DNA of 64,000 bases from Candidatus Bathyarchaeota archaeon (GTDB lineage: Archaea; Thermoproteota; Bathyarchaeia; Bathyarchaeales; Bathycorpusculaceae): the NCBI GenBank assembly GCA_026014735.1, contig JAOZHT010000001.1, positions 558,001-622,000 of the forward strand, in the 5' to 3' direction. How positions within the stretch are numbered: the first letter of the stretch is position 1; every line of letters starts with the position of its first letter. Shown in pieces: positions 1-9,564 of this stretch. The notes beneath the pieces are model-generated. The model saw only the letters and a list, made by a program, of their open reading frames with translations. It did no database searches and was not told where the DNA came from. The translations under genes were made by a program, and so were the position numbers.

Positions 1-1477
1 TGCTGGGCATGGCGTCGAAGGCGTTTTTTATGATGTTGGTGAAGCTGCGGCATATTTTCACCCTATCCACTATGATTCTAGGTGTATCTTGGGCTAGGTT
101 CTTGACGGTTATGTGGGGGGGATGCTGTATCAGCGTCAGCGTCTCCACGATTAAGGCATGGGGGTTTGTTGGGTCAAGTTCTAGTCTGATTTCTTTTGAG
201 TAATCCAGCAGGTCGTTGATGATTTTGTTTGAGTAGCTGATGCATTTGTCTATGCTTTCAAACATCGATAGGTCCTCGCTGTCGAGGCGGCTTAGATGTT
301 TACGTTTAAGGTAGTAGGATGCGCCGCTGATGCCTGAGAGGGGATTGCGCAGGTCATGCCCCAGCATTCCCGCTAACTCGCCGATGGATGCTAACCGCTC
401 GGAACGCAGAATCTTCTGTTCCAATTCCAGACGCTCCGTTAAATCATGAAGAATAAAGGCTGCTCCCACATCTTTTCCGTGGCTGTCAACCACAATTGAG
501 CAGGATAGGGCACAGTGTTTCTGCTCTCCTGCTTTGGTTAAAAAGCGGATTTCATAGTTTCTTATCTCTCGGCAGCTTCTTAGTTGATTTAAAATACGCG
601 GTGAAGCATCTGATTTGTCAACAAGCTTGCTTTGCCTCATTATGTCATAGATCGATTTACCTACCATTTCCGATTCAGTGTAGCCTGTTAATTCAGTGAG
701 GGCGCGGTTAACCTTGACTATGTCGCCTTTAAGATTTAGTAGTATAACCGAATCTGGCATGGTTGAGAATATGTTTTCTGCAGCGATTTCGGGTTTAAAA
801 ACGAATAAATCATGCCTTATCATGCCGTAGATAACAAAGAGGCTTGTTATGCTGCCTGATATGCTGCCTAGCCCCGGAAGGCTGATCTGCATTGCTGGAA
901 AAAGCGAGTCCGTTAATACAGCCAGGATGGTGGGTACGCCAAAGCCGATGGCTACAAACTTGGTTTGGTTTTTCCTTGTTTTATCATCTACTCGCCTGTA
1001 ATAGTTGAGGTAGAGCAGAATTGCCATTAGCCCCGATGCGATTGCCCATATGCTGCCCATGGTTAAAGAAATCGAGTTGGTTGACAGCACCGTCACGTAT
1101 CCCCATGGCGTAAGCTCAACGGTGCCCATCCAATCTGTTGTTAAAGTCGCCAGTGAAAACACCAGAGGCGGCAAATATAGCAGCATATAGGTGAGTTTTT
1201 TCTTTATCAAGGTGTTTTCGGTGAATACAAGCGCAAAATGAAGCATTAACGCTGGAAGAAACGGCCAAAACGCCAGCGCCTTTGTCCAAAGCAAGGCATC
1301 CGCCACGGAACCTGCCTGAGCTTTCATGAAGGTACATAACGCCCAGTATCCGTTGGCAAACATCGCCACCATGAATAATCTGTTGACGCCGGATTTGCGG
1401 TTAAGCAAATATACACTTAGCCCTAGCAGAAAGGAGATTTCAGTAGCACATAGGGTTAGCAGTGCATATAGGTTCAT
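1..1477 (-). CDS. Sensor histidine kinase, 7TM-PAS type (cut by left edge)
   Basis: Membrane sensor kinase that phosphorylates itself on histidine and passes the phosphate to a response regulator. Only about 492 residues are inside the window. Residues ~1-215 form about seven hydrophobic helices of the HisKA_7TM sensor type. A PAS domain follows at ~232-345 (begins ENIFSTMPDSV), then the dimerisation helix with the phospho-acceptor His at ~374 (GHDLRNPLSG). The ATPase N box (NIIKNAFDAMP) sits at the very edge, so the G boxes are outside. The ATG at 1477 directly precedes the first helix; an in-frame ATG at 1594 would add 39 residues that do not look coding. It is divergent from pheS. This frame was read by hand from the minus strand and has no stop. 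Confidence 0.9.
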   Translation of the reverse strand, partial: MNLYALLTLCATEISFLLGLSVYLLNRKSGVNRLFMVAMFANGYWALCTFMKAQAGSVADALLWTKALAFWPFLPALMLHFALVFTENTLIKKKLTYMLLYLPPLVFSLATLTTDWMGTVELTPWGYVTVLSTNSISLTMGSIWAIASGLMAILLYLNYYRRVDDKTRKNQTKFVAIGFGVPTILAVLTDSLFPAMQISLPGLGSISGSITSLFVIYGMIRHDLFVFKPEIAAENIFSTMPDSVILLNLKGDIVKVNRALTELTGYTESEMVGKSIYDIMRQSKLVDKSDASPRILNQLRSCREIRNYEIRFLTKAGEQKHCALSCSIVVDSHGKDVGAAFILHDLTERLELEQKILRSERLASIGELAGMLGHDLRNPLSGISGASYYLKRKHLSRLDSEDLSMFESIDKCISYSNKIINDLLDYSKEIRLELDPTNPHALIVETLTLIQHPPHITVKNLAQDTPRIIVDRVKICRSFTNIIKNAFDAMPS

Positions 1478-1659
1478 TAACGGTTGTCTCTGTAATCCAA
1501 AGATGCCTCTAAACGTAAAATAGCTTGTGTGTGAGCCAATAGGACTGACAGTAACTGCCTTGGGAAGTTGCCGCTTGCTGCATCTAATCAGCATGCTTTT
1601 TATTTGAGGCAAAAGAACTACTGTAACGGAATAAAAAACTCATAGTAGGCTGCATCGAT

Positions 1660-3186
1660 ATGGTTGAACTTAGAGCACAGGAACAGCAGTTGCTTGCTGC
1701 CATAGAACAACAGGGCGGAAGCGCCTCGGTGGAAAAACTGGTTGATGCCTGCGGCTTTCCAGATGCAGCCGTGATGCGCTCTGGGTTGACCCTTCAAGAA
1801 GGCGGCTTTTTAACCATACAAGCCACCACGCAGAGCATAATCAAACTTACTGCCGAGGGCAAAACCTACGCCCAAAATGGCTTGCCTGAAAGACGGCTAA
1901 TCCAGAAAGTAGCGGAGATGGGCGGCAGCGGGGATTTGCGGTTGGCGGCGCAGCAGGCAGGGCTGGAGCAGCAGTTTATCCAAATCGCTTTAGGCTGGGT
2001 TATCAAAAAGAAATGGGCCAGCTACAACCCACAGGGTAACATCCTAAGAATCAACGAATCCCTTCTCCATCAACTCTCGGTGCCAATGGGCTGCGACGAA
2101 ACCCTGCTTAAGTACCTCTGCGATAAAGAGCAAGCGGCGCTCGATGATTTAAGCAGCGAGCTCAAAGACGCCTCGGAGCAGCTTAAAAAACGCAAACTCG
2201 CCACCATCGAACCCAAAACCACCCGCATCCTCAAAATCACTGAGGATGGCAAAAAAGCTGCGCAAACCGCCGCAGTTGTCCCTGAAGTCACTAAACTCAC
2301 GGCGGAGCTCCTCGTCACGGGCAAGTGGCGGGAAGCTAAACTGCAGAAATACAACATCCAAGCCCCCGTCGCAAGAACCTGGGGCGGCAAAAAGCATCCT
2401 TACCTAAGCTTCCTCGATGAAGTCCGCGCTAAGCTGGTGCAGCTGGGCTTCCAAGAGATGACAGGCACCGCGGTGGAAACCAGCTTCTTTAACTTCGACG
2501 CCCTCTACGTGCCACAGGACCACCCCGCGCGGGAACCCTCTGACATCTACTACATCAATGAACCCAAGTTCGGCGATGTTGAAAGCCACGCCAAAGCCCT
2601 AAAACGCGTGAAGGCCACCCATGAGAACGGCGATGAAACCGGCAGCACAGGCTGGGGCTACTGCTATTCTCTTGAGGCGGCTCAGCGGCTGATTCTGCGT
2701 GGACACGGCACCTGCCTTAGCGCCCGAACACTGGAAAGCGGCGCCTACTCGGTGCCCAGCCGCCACTTCAGCATCGCCCGAGTTTACCGCCCCGAAATCA
2801 CCGACCGCACGCACCTATCCGAATTCAACCAGGTCGAGGGCATAATCATCGACGAAAACCTAACCCTAAAAGACCTCCTTGGTGTCCTAGGCAAATTCGC
2901 GGTTGAAATCGCCGGCGCCGACAAAGTGCGCTTTAAACCCGACTACTTCCCCTTCACTGAACCCAGCGTGGAACTCTCCGCGTATAAGGAGGGCTACGGC
3001 TGGATTGAATTCGGCGGCTCAGGCATTTTCCGCCCCGAGGTCACAAAGCCGCTGAATGTTAAGGTGCCCGTTATCGCCTGGGGCCTTGGCGTTGACCGCC
3101 TTTTTATGATGCGTAACGGCATCGAAGACATACGGATGATTTTTAGCCAGGACCTTGATTGGCTTCGGAGGACACAGGTGAGATAA
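1660..3186 (+). CDS. pheS: Phenylalanine-tRNA ligase alpha subunit
   Basis: Catalytic subunit of the (alpha-beta)2 enzyme that charges tRNA-Phe in the cytoplasm. At 508 residues it has the length of archaeal/eukaryotic PheS. The N-terminal ~200 residues are helical winged-helix modules. The class II core begins near 225. A motif-2 region is visible at ~373-392 (YRPEITDRTHLSEFNQVEG) and motif 3 at ~474-480 (GLGVDRL). The ATG at 1660 lies about 25 nt after an A/T-rich box (1629-1641), which suggests a nearly leaderless transcript. pheT starts one base after the stop, so the two are co-transcribed. Confidence 0.97.
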   Translation: MVELRAQEQQLLAAIEQQGGSASVEKLVDACGFPDAAVMRSGLTLQEGGFLTIQATTQSIIKLTAEGKTYAQNGLPERRLIQKVAEMGGSGDLRLAAQQAGLEQQFIQIALGWVIKKKWASYNPQGNILRINESLLHQLSVPMGCDETLLKYLCDKEQAALDDLSSELKDASEQLKKRKLATIEPKTTRILKITEDGKKAAQTAAVVPEVTKLTAELLVTGKWREAKLQKYNIQAPVARTWGGKKHPYLSFLDEVRAKLVQLGFQEMTGTAVETSFFNFDALYVPQDHPAREPSDIYYINEPKFGDVESHAKALKRVKATHENGDETGSTGWGYCYSLEAAQRLILRGHGTCLSARTLESGAYSVPSRHFSIARVYRPEITDRTHLSEFNQVEGIIIDENLTLKDLLGVLGKFAVEIAGADKVRFKPDYFPFTEPSVELSAYKEGYGWIEFGGSGIFRPEVTKPLNVKVPVIAWGLGVDRLFMMRNGIEDIRMIFSQDLDWLRRTQVR

Positions 3187-3187
3187 T

Positions 3188-4894
3188 ATGCCCACAATCG
3201 ATGTTGACTACGGTGAACTTGAGCGTTTGCTTAACGTAAAGTTAGGCGGGGACATGGAGAAACTCGACGATATCCTCTCCTACGTCAAGGCTGAAGTGAA
3301 AGGCTACGACCAAAAAGAGGGCTCGGTAAGCATCGAGATGAAGGACACCGCCCGCGCTGACCTCTGGAGCGTAGAGGGCCTATCACGGGCGCTCCGCGGA
3401 TACATCGGGCAAGAAAAAGGCATAAAACCCTACAATCTCCAGAAATCCGACGTTGAAGTCCAAGTTGACCCCCGCCTCTATGGCATCCGCCCCTACATCT
3501 GCTGCGCAACCATCAAAGGCATCCACCTCTCCGACGGCGTCATCAAAGGCATCATGCACCTGCAGGATAAACTAGACCAAACCCACGGGCGCAGCCGACG
3601 CAAAACCAGCATCGGCATCTACAACCTTGACCTCATAGAGCCCCCCATTCAGTATCGGGCAGTGAAGCCTTCTGAGGTGCGGTTTGTGCCCTTGGGTTTT
3701 GAGGAGCCGATGGATCTGGATACGATTTTGGAGGTTCACCCCAAAGGCGTCGAGTACGGCCACATCGTCAAACGCAACCCCCTCTACCCGATGCTCTATG
3801 ACAGCCAAGGCAAGGTCCTCTCGTTCCCCCCCATCATCAACAGCAACGATTTAGGCAAAATCACCCCGGACAGCCGTAACCTCCTTGTTGAAGTCACCGG
3901 CACCAGCCACAGCGCAGTGCTAAACACGCTTAACTTGGTTACTTTAGCGCTTATTGACCGCGGAGGCAGCGCCTACAGCACCACCATCCACTACCCCAAG
4001 GGCGCAGGCTACTGCCAAGACACCGTGGTTACACCTGACTTTAGCAGCCGCGTCTTTGAACTCAGTGTCTTTGAAACCAACAGGCTTTTGGGGCTCAAGC
4101 TTTCCTCTGTGGAGATTGCGGATTTGCTGGCAACCGCGGGGTTAGGCATAGAGTCAATGTCCTCTGAGGCTTTGGCGGTGCTGGTTCCCTGCTACCGCAT
4201 AGACGTTATGCATCAAGTCGACATCATCGAAGACGTCGCCATCGCATATGGCTACAACAACATCGAGCCGCTTTGGCGTGAACTCCCCACCACAGGCAAA
4301 GCCAAAGCCAGCCAACACCAAATAAACCTCGCACGCGAATTGATGGTGGGTCTTGGCTACCAGGAAACCCTAAACACCACCCTCACCAACCAGGAGACCC
4401 TCTTCGGCAAGATGAATACGCCCCGGGCACCCCTCGTTGAACTCACTAACCCCAAAGTCAACACCATGACGTGCCTGCGCAGCCTGCTGCTACCCAGCCT
4501 CATGGAGTTCCTCTCGATGAATCAATCCGTCGAGTTCCCCCAACGCATCTTCGAACTCGGCAAAGTCACCCAGCTTGACCCCACCGCTGAAACCCGAACA
4601 CGCGACGAAGACTGGCTTGCCGCGGCGACGTCGCATCCTAACGCCAACTTCACCGAAATCAAATCTGCCCTGGATTCTCTTCTAAGTAACTTGGGTTTTG
4701 AATGGCAGATAGCCGAAACCGCGCATCCCAGCTTCATCGAGGGCCGAGTGGGCACCGTAACGGTGGGCGGCATCGAGGTGGGTGTGGTGGGCGAAATCCA
4801 TCCGCTGGTGCTGGAGGCCTGGAAGCTTGAGACACCCGTGGCTGCATTTGAGGTTAACTACCTAAAGCTCCTCTCATCTAAGCCCAAAAAGTAA
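3188..4894 (+). CDS. pheT: Phenylalanine-tRNA ligase beta subunit
   Basis: Structural and editing partner of PheS. The 568 residues match the short archaeal/eukaryotic form, which lacks the C-terminal anticodon-binding domain of bacterial PheT. The B3/B4 editing region spans roughly 110-270. The B5 region follows at ~295-365, ending near AYGYNNIEP (~351-359). A catalytic-like core without active-site motifs fills 370-568. The ATG follows the pheS stop by one base. The ~100 bases downstream (4895-4998) hold T-rich tracts and no gene. Confidence 0.96.
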   Translation: MPTIDVDYGELERLLNVKLGGDMEKLDDILSYVKAEVKGYDQKEGSVSIEMKDTARADLWSVEGLSRALRGYIGQEKGIKPYNLQKSDVEVQVDPRLYGIRPYICCATIKGIHLSDGVIKGIMHLQDKLDQTHGRSRRKTSIGIYNLDLIEPPIQYRAVKPSEVRFVPLGFEEPMDLDTILEVHPKGVEYGHIVKRNPLYPMLYDSQGKVLSFPPIINSNDLGKITPDSRNLLVEVTGTSHSAVLNTLNLVTLALIDRGGSAYSTTIHYPKGAGYCQDTVVTPDFSSRVFELSVFETNRLLGLKLSSVEIADLLATAGLGIESMSSEALAVLVPCYRIDVMHQVDIIEDVAIAYGYNNIEPLWRELPTTGKAKASQHQINLARELMVGLGYQETLNTTLTNQETLFGKMNTPRAPLVELTNPKVNTMTCLRSLLLPSLMEFLSMNQSVEFPQRIFELGKVTQLDPTAETRTRDEDWLAAATSHPNANFTEIKSALDSLLSNLGFEWQIAETAHPSFIEGRVGTVTVGGIEVGVVGEIHPLVLEAWKLETPVAAFEVNYLKLLSSKPKK

Positions 4895-4963
4895 CCTCCG
4901 CTTAGTAGAGTGAGCTGCAGCAGCGTTTTCCTTTCGTTGTAAGTAGTCTAAAATATAGCCGCT

Positions 4964-4992
4964 GCCTTTTTTGTTTTAGTTAACTCTTTTTT
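4964..4992 (+). terminator. T-rich terminator after pheST
   Basis: Two T tracts (six T at ~4967-4973 and six T at ~4986-4992) follow the pheT stop. Archaeal transcription commonly ends at such tracts. The second tract is close to the next start at 4999, so it may be shared with that gene's leader. Confidence 0.4.
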
Positions 4993-4998
4993 GACGTA

Positions 4999-6444
4999 AT
5001 GTCAAGGCGAGGTTTTTCCAAAGTGGCTACCTTGAAGGTTGTTAAATTCACTGTTTCTGGTTTGTTTGTAGCTGCCATTTTAAGCTGTTTGGTTGCAGGC
5101 GCATATTTTGCTAACCCCCTCGGAACCGCCGCCGCGGCCTCCGCAAGTAACTTCTACTCCATCTCCGCAGGCGCCCCCGCCGTCGTAGGCAACCCTAACC
5201 AACGCCACGCCTTCCAACCCGTCCACAGCGACGTCATCTTGGAACTTAACAAACCCATAAACGGCCACACCTGGAAGTACCTTGCCTACGACAGTGACGT
5301 AGAGGGCAGCCAGATTCGGCTCTACTACTCCAACGACTCCGCCGCCGGCTGGACCATGTATCCGACGCCGATTCTGGGCCCCAAAGCTAACTATTACCGC
5401 TGGCCCAGCACCACCTACATCAACGGGGTCTTCTACATGTTTCTGACGAATCGGGCAGGGGGAACGCTGGAGCGGTGGAGCAGCACTGATGGCATCCACT
5501 ACAGCTTCCTTGAAAACGTCAAATCTGGCGGCAACGAATACAAGAACCCCTTCATTTGGTATAACTCCAACGATAAATGCTGGTACCTCTACACCCATGA
5601 CGCCCAAGCCCCCGGGGTAAACGAGGCCATAAAGGTTCGCAGTGCAGCTAGCCTAGATGGCTTAAAGGGCGCGTCGGACTCTACCCTTGCCATGCGGAGC
5701 GGGTTCTTTGGCGCTCCAACCATGATTTGCCTTAACGGGGTTTACTGGTTGATTGCTGAGGTGCAGGTTTCTTATAATCGATGGGAGATTGTAGCGTACT
5801 ATTCCTCTTCGCCGTCAGCTGGGTTTGTGGCCGCCGGCAACTCTCCCGTCGTTACAACCGATGAGTCCTGTCCCGTGATTTTGTTGACTCCTGACAGGGC
5901 AAAGGCTTATCTTTATACCATAGCGTCAACCTGGGTTTGGTACATCTACAGCCATGAAGTCATGATTAACTCGGTTCCCCCAACGTCAACACCGACAGCT
6001 GCTCCAACGACTTCTCCCACCTCCACGCCCACTTCGACTCCCACCGCAACTCCAACCTCAACGCCAACCGCAACTCCAAGCCCCACACCCACCGTCACCC
6101 CAACCCAAACGCCCACGCCGACCCCGACAGCAACACCCACACCCCCCCAAACCTCCGAACCCCTGCAGATTCACACACCCCTAACATCCACAGTAACAAC
6201 CCAGAACAACCCAACCGCCACACCCAGCCCTAAACCCACCCCGCAAAACAGCAGCACCCTCCCTTCGCCCACACCGACTGCGATGCCGACAAGCAGCTTG
6301 GTTCCCTCGGAGGAATCCCAGTCCAGTAAGGCCCTGTTTGGTTTGGCGCTGGGAGTAATCGTTGTTGTCATCATCGTGGTTGCGCTGGTCGTATGGATGG
6401 GGCGTGATGGCAATGCAAGGCGGAAACGTGAGGAAGCAGGCTAA
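4999..6444 (+). CDS. Secreted, membrane-anchored beta-propeller protein (GH43/GH32-like fold)
   Basis: Predicted surface protein of 481 residues. A signal or anchor helix lies at ~14-36. The body (~45-325) has the repeated W/Y-rich blade pattern of five-bladed glycosidase-like propellers, for example WKYLAYDSDVEG, RWPSTTYINGVFYMF and WSSTDGIHYSF. A Thr/Pro-rich linker of PTSTPT/TATPTP type runs ~326-435. A C-terminal membrane helix (~442-465) ends in a basic tail (RKREEAG). The linker probably holds the propeller away from the cell and is a likely glycosylation region. A role in binding or cutting polysaccharide is inferred from fold only; I cannot place the catalytic acids. Confidence 0.85.
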   Translation: MSRRGFSKVATLKVVKFTVSGLFVAAILSCLVAGAYFANPLGTAAAASASNFYSISAGAPAVVGNPNQRHAFQPVHSDVILELNKPINGHTWKYLAYDSDVEGSQIRLYYSNDSAAGWTMYPTPILGPKANYYRWPSTTYINGVFYMFLTNRAGGTLERWSSTDGIHYSFLENVKSGGNEYKNPFIWYNSNDKCWYLYTHDAQAPGVNEAIKVRSAASLDGLKGASDSTLAMRSGFFGAPTMICLNGVYWLIAEVQVSYNRWEIVAYYSSSPSAGFVAAGNSPVVTTDESCPVILLTPDRAKAYLYTIASTWVWYIYSHEVMINSVPPTSTPTAAPTTSPTSTPTSTPTATPTSTPTATPSPTPTVTPTQTPTPTPTATPTPPQTSEPLQIHTPLTSTVTTQNNPTATPSPKPTPQNSSTLPSPTPTAMPTSSLVPSEESQSSKALFGLALGVIVVVIIVVALVVWMGRDGNARRKREEAG

Positions 6445-6570
6445 GCTTTTTTGTCTTGATTTTATGCATAGCCCAGTGCATATTACCCGTTGCTCCGTAG
6501 CGGAAAAAGATGTTTTTCGGCTAATCGGTGCCAAAAAAGCCTCAAATACCCAGTGCCCTAACCCCATGGT

Positions 6571-7245
6571 ATGCTGCCGAAAGTAATTGTGTATAACACC
6601 GTCAGCGTTGACGGCGCCATCCGGGGCTTCGACGTAAACGTATCGCTGCACTATCAGGTGCTGGGCCAATTTGGCGCCGACGCTTTGCTTGCGGGGTCAG
6701 CCACCGCCAAATCAGGCATCGAGCTCTTCTACAAAACAGTGCCGCCTGAAGAAATCGGCGACCTCCAAAAACCCCCGCCGCAGCCCAACGACGCCCGCCC
6801 TCTCTGGGTCATCGCTGACAGCCACGGAAACCTAATGGGGCTCTTGCACGTGCACCGTAAATCAGGCTACGCTAAAGACATCGTTGTCTTAGTCTCGAAA
6901 GCAACCCCCCAAAGCTACCTTGACTATCTGGCCCACCGCAACTACGATTTCATCGTTGCAGGCGACGACCACGTCGACTACCACTTGGCACTCGAGGAAC
7001 TCAGCAGGCGCTACCACATCGCCACAGTCGCCACGGATACCGGCGGGGTTTTAGCGGCTTATCTGCTGGAGGCGGAGTTAGTCGATGAGGTGCAATTGCT
7101 GGTTGCGCCCGAAATCGTCGGCGCGAAAGCCACGCATCTTTTCAGGAGCCTCAAACATCGGGTGCAGCTTGAGTTTGCTCAGTGCCGAGAGCTACAGGGC
7201 CATGTGCTCCTGAGTTTTCGGGTTAAAAAGTCCGGTGCACCTTAG
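6571..7245 (+). CDS. RibD C-terminal-type reductase (riboflavin/DHFR-like)
   Basis: A 224-residue protein of the RibD_C/dihydrofolate-reductase-like family. Archaeal members reduce 2,5-diamino-6-ribosylamino-pyrimidinone 5'-phosphate with NAD(P)H in riboflavin synthesis. Family marks are the N-terminal strand VYNTVSVDGAI, the segment GADALLAGSATAKSG, and the C-terminal TDTGGVLAAYLLEAELVDE followed by LLVAPEIVGAKA. The paralogue family is broad, so the exact substrate is uncertain. It stands alone between a propeller gene and a convergent membrane protein. The ECF transporter at 9565 might be linked through vitamin metabolism, but nothing in the sequence proves it. Confidence 0.75.
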   Translation: MLPKVIVYNTVSVDGAIRGFDVNVSLHYQVLGQFGADALLAGSATAKSGIELFYKTVPPEEIGDLQKPPPQPNDARPLWVIADSHGNLMGLLHVHRKSGYAKDIVVLVSKATPQSYLDYLAHRNYDFIVAGDDHVDYHLALEELSRRYHIATVATDTGGVLAAYLLEAELVDEVQLLVAPEIVGAKATHLFRSLKHRVQLEFAQCRELQGHVLLSFRVKKSGAP

Positions 7246-7247
7246 GC

Positions 7248-8123
7248 TTAAGTGTGTGGTAAGCTTGCGGAGTCTATGGTTGCCATGATTTGGGCGCCGC
7301 TCTTTTTCACTAAATGCATCGATGCATAGACGTTGATGCCCAGCGACACCCACAGCGCCATGAGGGCGGGCATTATGATGTTTGGCATTTCCACTCCAAA
7401 AACTGTGCTGTCAAAGCTGCTAAATAAAACCGCGAAAAGCACAGGCGTCAAAATCAGGGTGGCCACAAAATGCGTTAGGGCAATCACGCGGTACTTCTTC
7501 ATGGTTGATAGGAGTTTGAGGAGCGCCTGCTGGGTTTGGCTGTCCCCGATTTGTTTATGCTGCAGTTTCCTGTAGATGCCATGCGAGTAGCCGATGCAGC
7601 TCCACAGCGAAGCCGTGTCTTTTGAGGCGACTGCCGATAAAAAGTAGCCGACGTAATCGTCCACGTTGGAGCTGGGTCCAACCCAGTACTTGAAGCCGTA
7701 AACAAACCCATACACCAAAACATTGTTCTCTCTATCATACTTGTCAAATAAGTATCCGCTTGCCGCTAATTGGGTAATCATGAAGGGAAAGAACGCGAAC
7801 AACCCAAACGGCACATACTCCCGGCCACCTAACGCCCAAACTAAAAGCAAGGGCACCCCAAACAAAACCAGCCCCGCCGCCTCCACTTGCCAAACGATTA
7901 TTTCAGAATTCTTAGATAACTTGGAAAGCACAGTTTTTGTCTCCAACAACGCCAGCAGCAACCCTATACTGACGCCCAACACAACATAGCCCATCCGCAT
8001 CGGGGTTAGCCACTGCATGTTGGTAACGGCTAAATACATGAAAACAGCAACGGGCACCGCTATGCATACGGCGCCGGCAAGGCGGGTTTTACCAATCGGC
8101 ACACCCAACTTTCCCAGTGACAT
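7248..8123 (-). CDS. Multi-pass membrane protein of unknown function
   Basis: I do not recognise the family. The 291 residues hold about seven hydrophobic segments (near 16-35, 43-60, 78-96, 104-120, 216-235, 240-250 and 254-272). A polar stretch of ~90 residues between the fourth and fifth (around YDREN to KKYRV) probably faces the cytoplasm. There is no signal peptide and no visible enzyme motif. The stop lies two bases from the convergent RibD-like gene, and the coiled-coil gene at 8184-9437 ends 60 bases upstream of the start on the same strand, so the two may be one transcript. Confidence 0.75.
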   Translation of the reverse strand: MSLGKLGVPIGKTRLAGAVCIAVPVAVFMYLAVTNMQWLTPMRMGYVVLGVSIGLLLALLETKTVLSKLSKNSEIIVWQVEAAGLVLFGVPLLLVWALGGREYVPFGLFAFFPFMITQLAASGYLFDKYDRENNVLVYGFVYGFKYWVGPSSNVDDYVGYFLSAVASKDTASLWSCIGYSHGIYRKLQHKQIGDSQTQQALLKLLSTMKKYRVIALTHFVATLILTPVLFAVLFSSFDSTVFGVEMPNIIMPALMALWVSLGINVYASMHLVKKSGAQIMATIDSASLPHT

Positions 8124-8183
8124 CTAATGGCAATCACTCAATGGGAGTAAACAGCTTTGCCATAAAAGATTTGCCCGAAAAAA

Positions 8184-9437
8184 TTAGGCAATTTGGATTT
8201 TTTTATCGATTGCCGTAGCGACGTTTCGCTCGATGGTGCGTTTTTGGTTGCTGACTTTATCCTGTATTTCCTGGTAGGCGTTGCGTTTGACGGTTTCATG
8301 GGTTTCCACGCTGGTTTTGCGGGCTTTAAGCTGATCCGCCTGCGCTTGATACTCGGTTAAGTTGCGTTTTATCTCATCCATCTTGGACGATGAAATCAGC
8401 TGCTCCCTTGTAGTCGCCATCTCTTTGCAGCGGAACTGAAGATTATCAAGCGCGTTGCTTTTGATGATGTCGTTGGCTGACTGCTCGGCTTTGCGGGCTT
8501 TATCCGCCTTAAGCTTTAACGTATCCTTCTCGATCATGACAAGCAACTTCTCAAGTATCTCCCGCAGCTCAGGATACCCCGTTGGCTCAGAAACCAACGC
8601 GTCAAAGGGCGCATCCAAATACTGATTAATCTTCTTAAGCTCATCAGGGGTGACTCCGCCTCCGCCGCCTGAAGTTGCCATCGCCTGCATCTTAATGAAG
8701 GGCTTCTGGAGATGCCGCAGAGTGTTCTTAAGTTCGCCGCTTAAATTCTCGATTTCGACATTTACGAGGTTAAGCTTGTCAATGGGGCCCTTGCTCTGCA
8801 ATTCCCCGATTTTCGCTTCGAGCTCCGCGATTTCCTGCTCCAGCGGCACACGCTCATTCTCCACGCTCTTTTTATCCTCTCCTAAACTGGCAAGCTGACG
8901 CTCCAGCCCCTGCAAATCGTTAAGCTGACTTAACGCTTCCTCCAGCGTCTTGGTTTTCACGTAATCTTTGGTGACGAAGTCGTTTAGGGAATTGTAGGAT
9001 TGTTTGGCGCGTTCGTAGATGGCTAAGAATTTTCTGCGGTCCATAATGAAGAAGGGTGAGATGCGGGGGAACCAGTTTTTGATGTCGATTTCTGTAACCA
9101 AGAACACTTTCTGGGTTTCCTGTGTGTACTTGTTTAAGGCGTCATAGGACATCTGCTCGGGAGCCGCCAGTTTCTTGAATCTATCCAGGAATAACCGCGC
9201 GAGTTTGTTGAGGGCGCGTGCGCGGTTGTAGACTTTCATGTTGCGTTTTTCGATTTCTTTGTTGCTGATGTCGAAGAGCATTTTGCTTACGTCTACGACG
9301 GCTTGTATGGAGGCGTCCATGTCGTCTCGGAGTTTTTTGGCTTGGGCATGGACTGGGCTTAGGATGGTGCTGCTCTGTGTTTCAAGCCACTGTTTTGCCT
9401 CGCTTGAGGTTGAGAATTTGGTTGGTGCTTCCGTCAA
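8184..9437 (-). CDS. Coiled-coil protein, unknown function
   Basis: A 417-residue cytoplasmic protein, rich in Lys, Glu, Gln and Leu, with no membrane segment. Helical heptads are strong at ~165-260 and ~300-410. A Gly-rich break (TSGGGGGVTP) near 268 separates them, and a more globular part with many aromatics lies near 110-150. The layout recalls SbcC/SMC-type arms, but no Walker A, Walker B or signature motif is present, so it is not such an ATPase. It probably shares a transcript with the membrane protein downstream. A structural or scaffolding role is inference. Confidence 0.75.
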   Translation of the reverse strand: MTEAPTKFSTSSEAKQWLETQSSTILSPVHAQAKKLRDDMDASIQAVVDVSKMLFDISNKEIEKRNMKVYNRARALNKLARLFLDRFKKLAAPEQMSYDALNKYTQETQKVFLVTEIDIKNWFPRISPFFIMDRRKFLAIYERAKQSYNSLNDFVTKDYVKTKTLEEALSQLNDLQGLERQLASLGEDKKSVENERVPLEQEIAELEAKIGELQSKGPIDKLNLVNVEIENLSGELKNTLRHLQKPFIKMQAMATSGGGGGVTPDELKKINQYLDAPFDALVSEPTGYPELREILEKLLVMIEKDTLKLKADKARKAEQSANDIIKSNALDNLQFRCKEMATTREQLISSSKMDEIKRNLTEYQAQADQLKARKTSVETHETVKRNAYQEIQDKVSNQKRTIERNVATAIDKKIQIA

Positions 9438-9564
9438 GGCGCTTCACTTACCTATCTTTTGGGCGTACTTGTTTATCAATTTTAGCCAGAATTACCCACG
9501 CTTTTTCGGGTAGCTACTCTTAAATAGGTAGCCGCTGCATTTGGAACCAAACAGGTAACCAAAC

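Noticed and set aside
1478-1594. Extended N terminus of the sensor kinase
   Set aside because: The 39 added residues are polar, unlike the family start, and the ATG at 1477 directly precedes the first membrane helix.
5080-5607. 175-residue minus-strand frame opposite the propeller gene
   Set aside because: Antisense shadow of a clear coding gene, with Val/Gly-rich composition from G-rich third positions.
5985-6290. Possible tandem repeat or CRISPR-like array
   Set aside because: The period comes from the codons of a Thr/Pro linker; repeats are short, imperfect and in frame, with no spacers.
9438-9564. Riboswitch before the ECF gene
   Set aside because: Only a TATA box and a short direct repeat are visible; no conserved ligand-binding fold was recognised.
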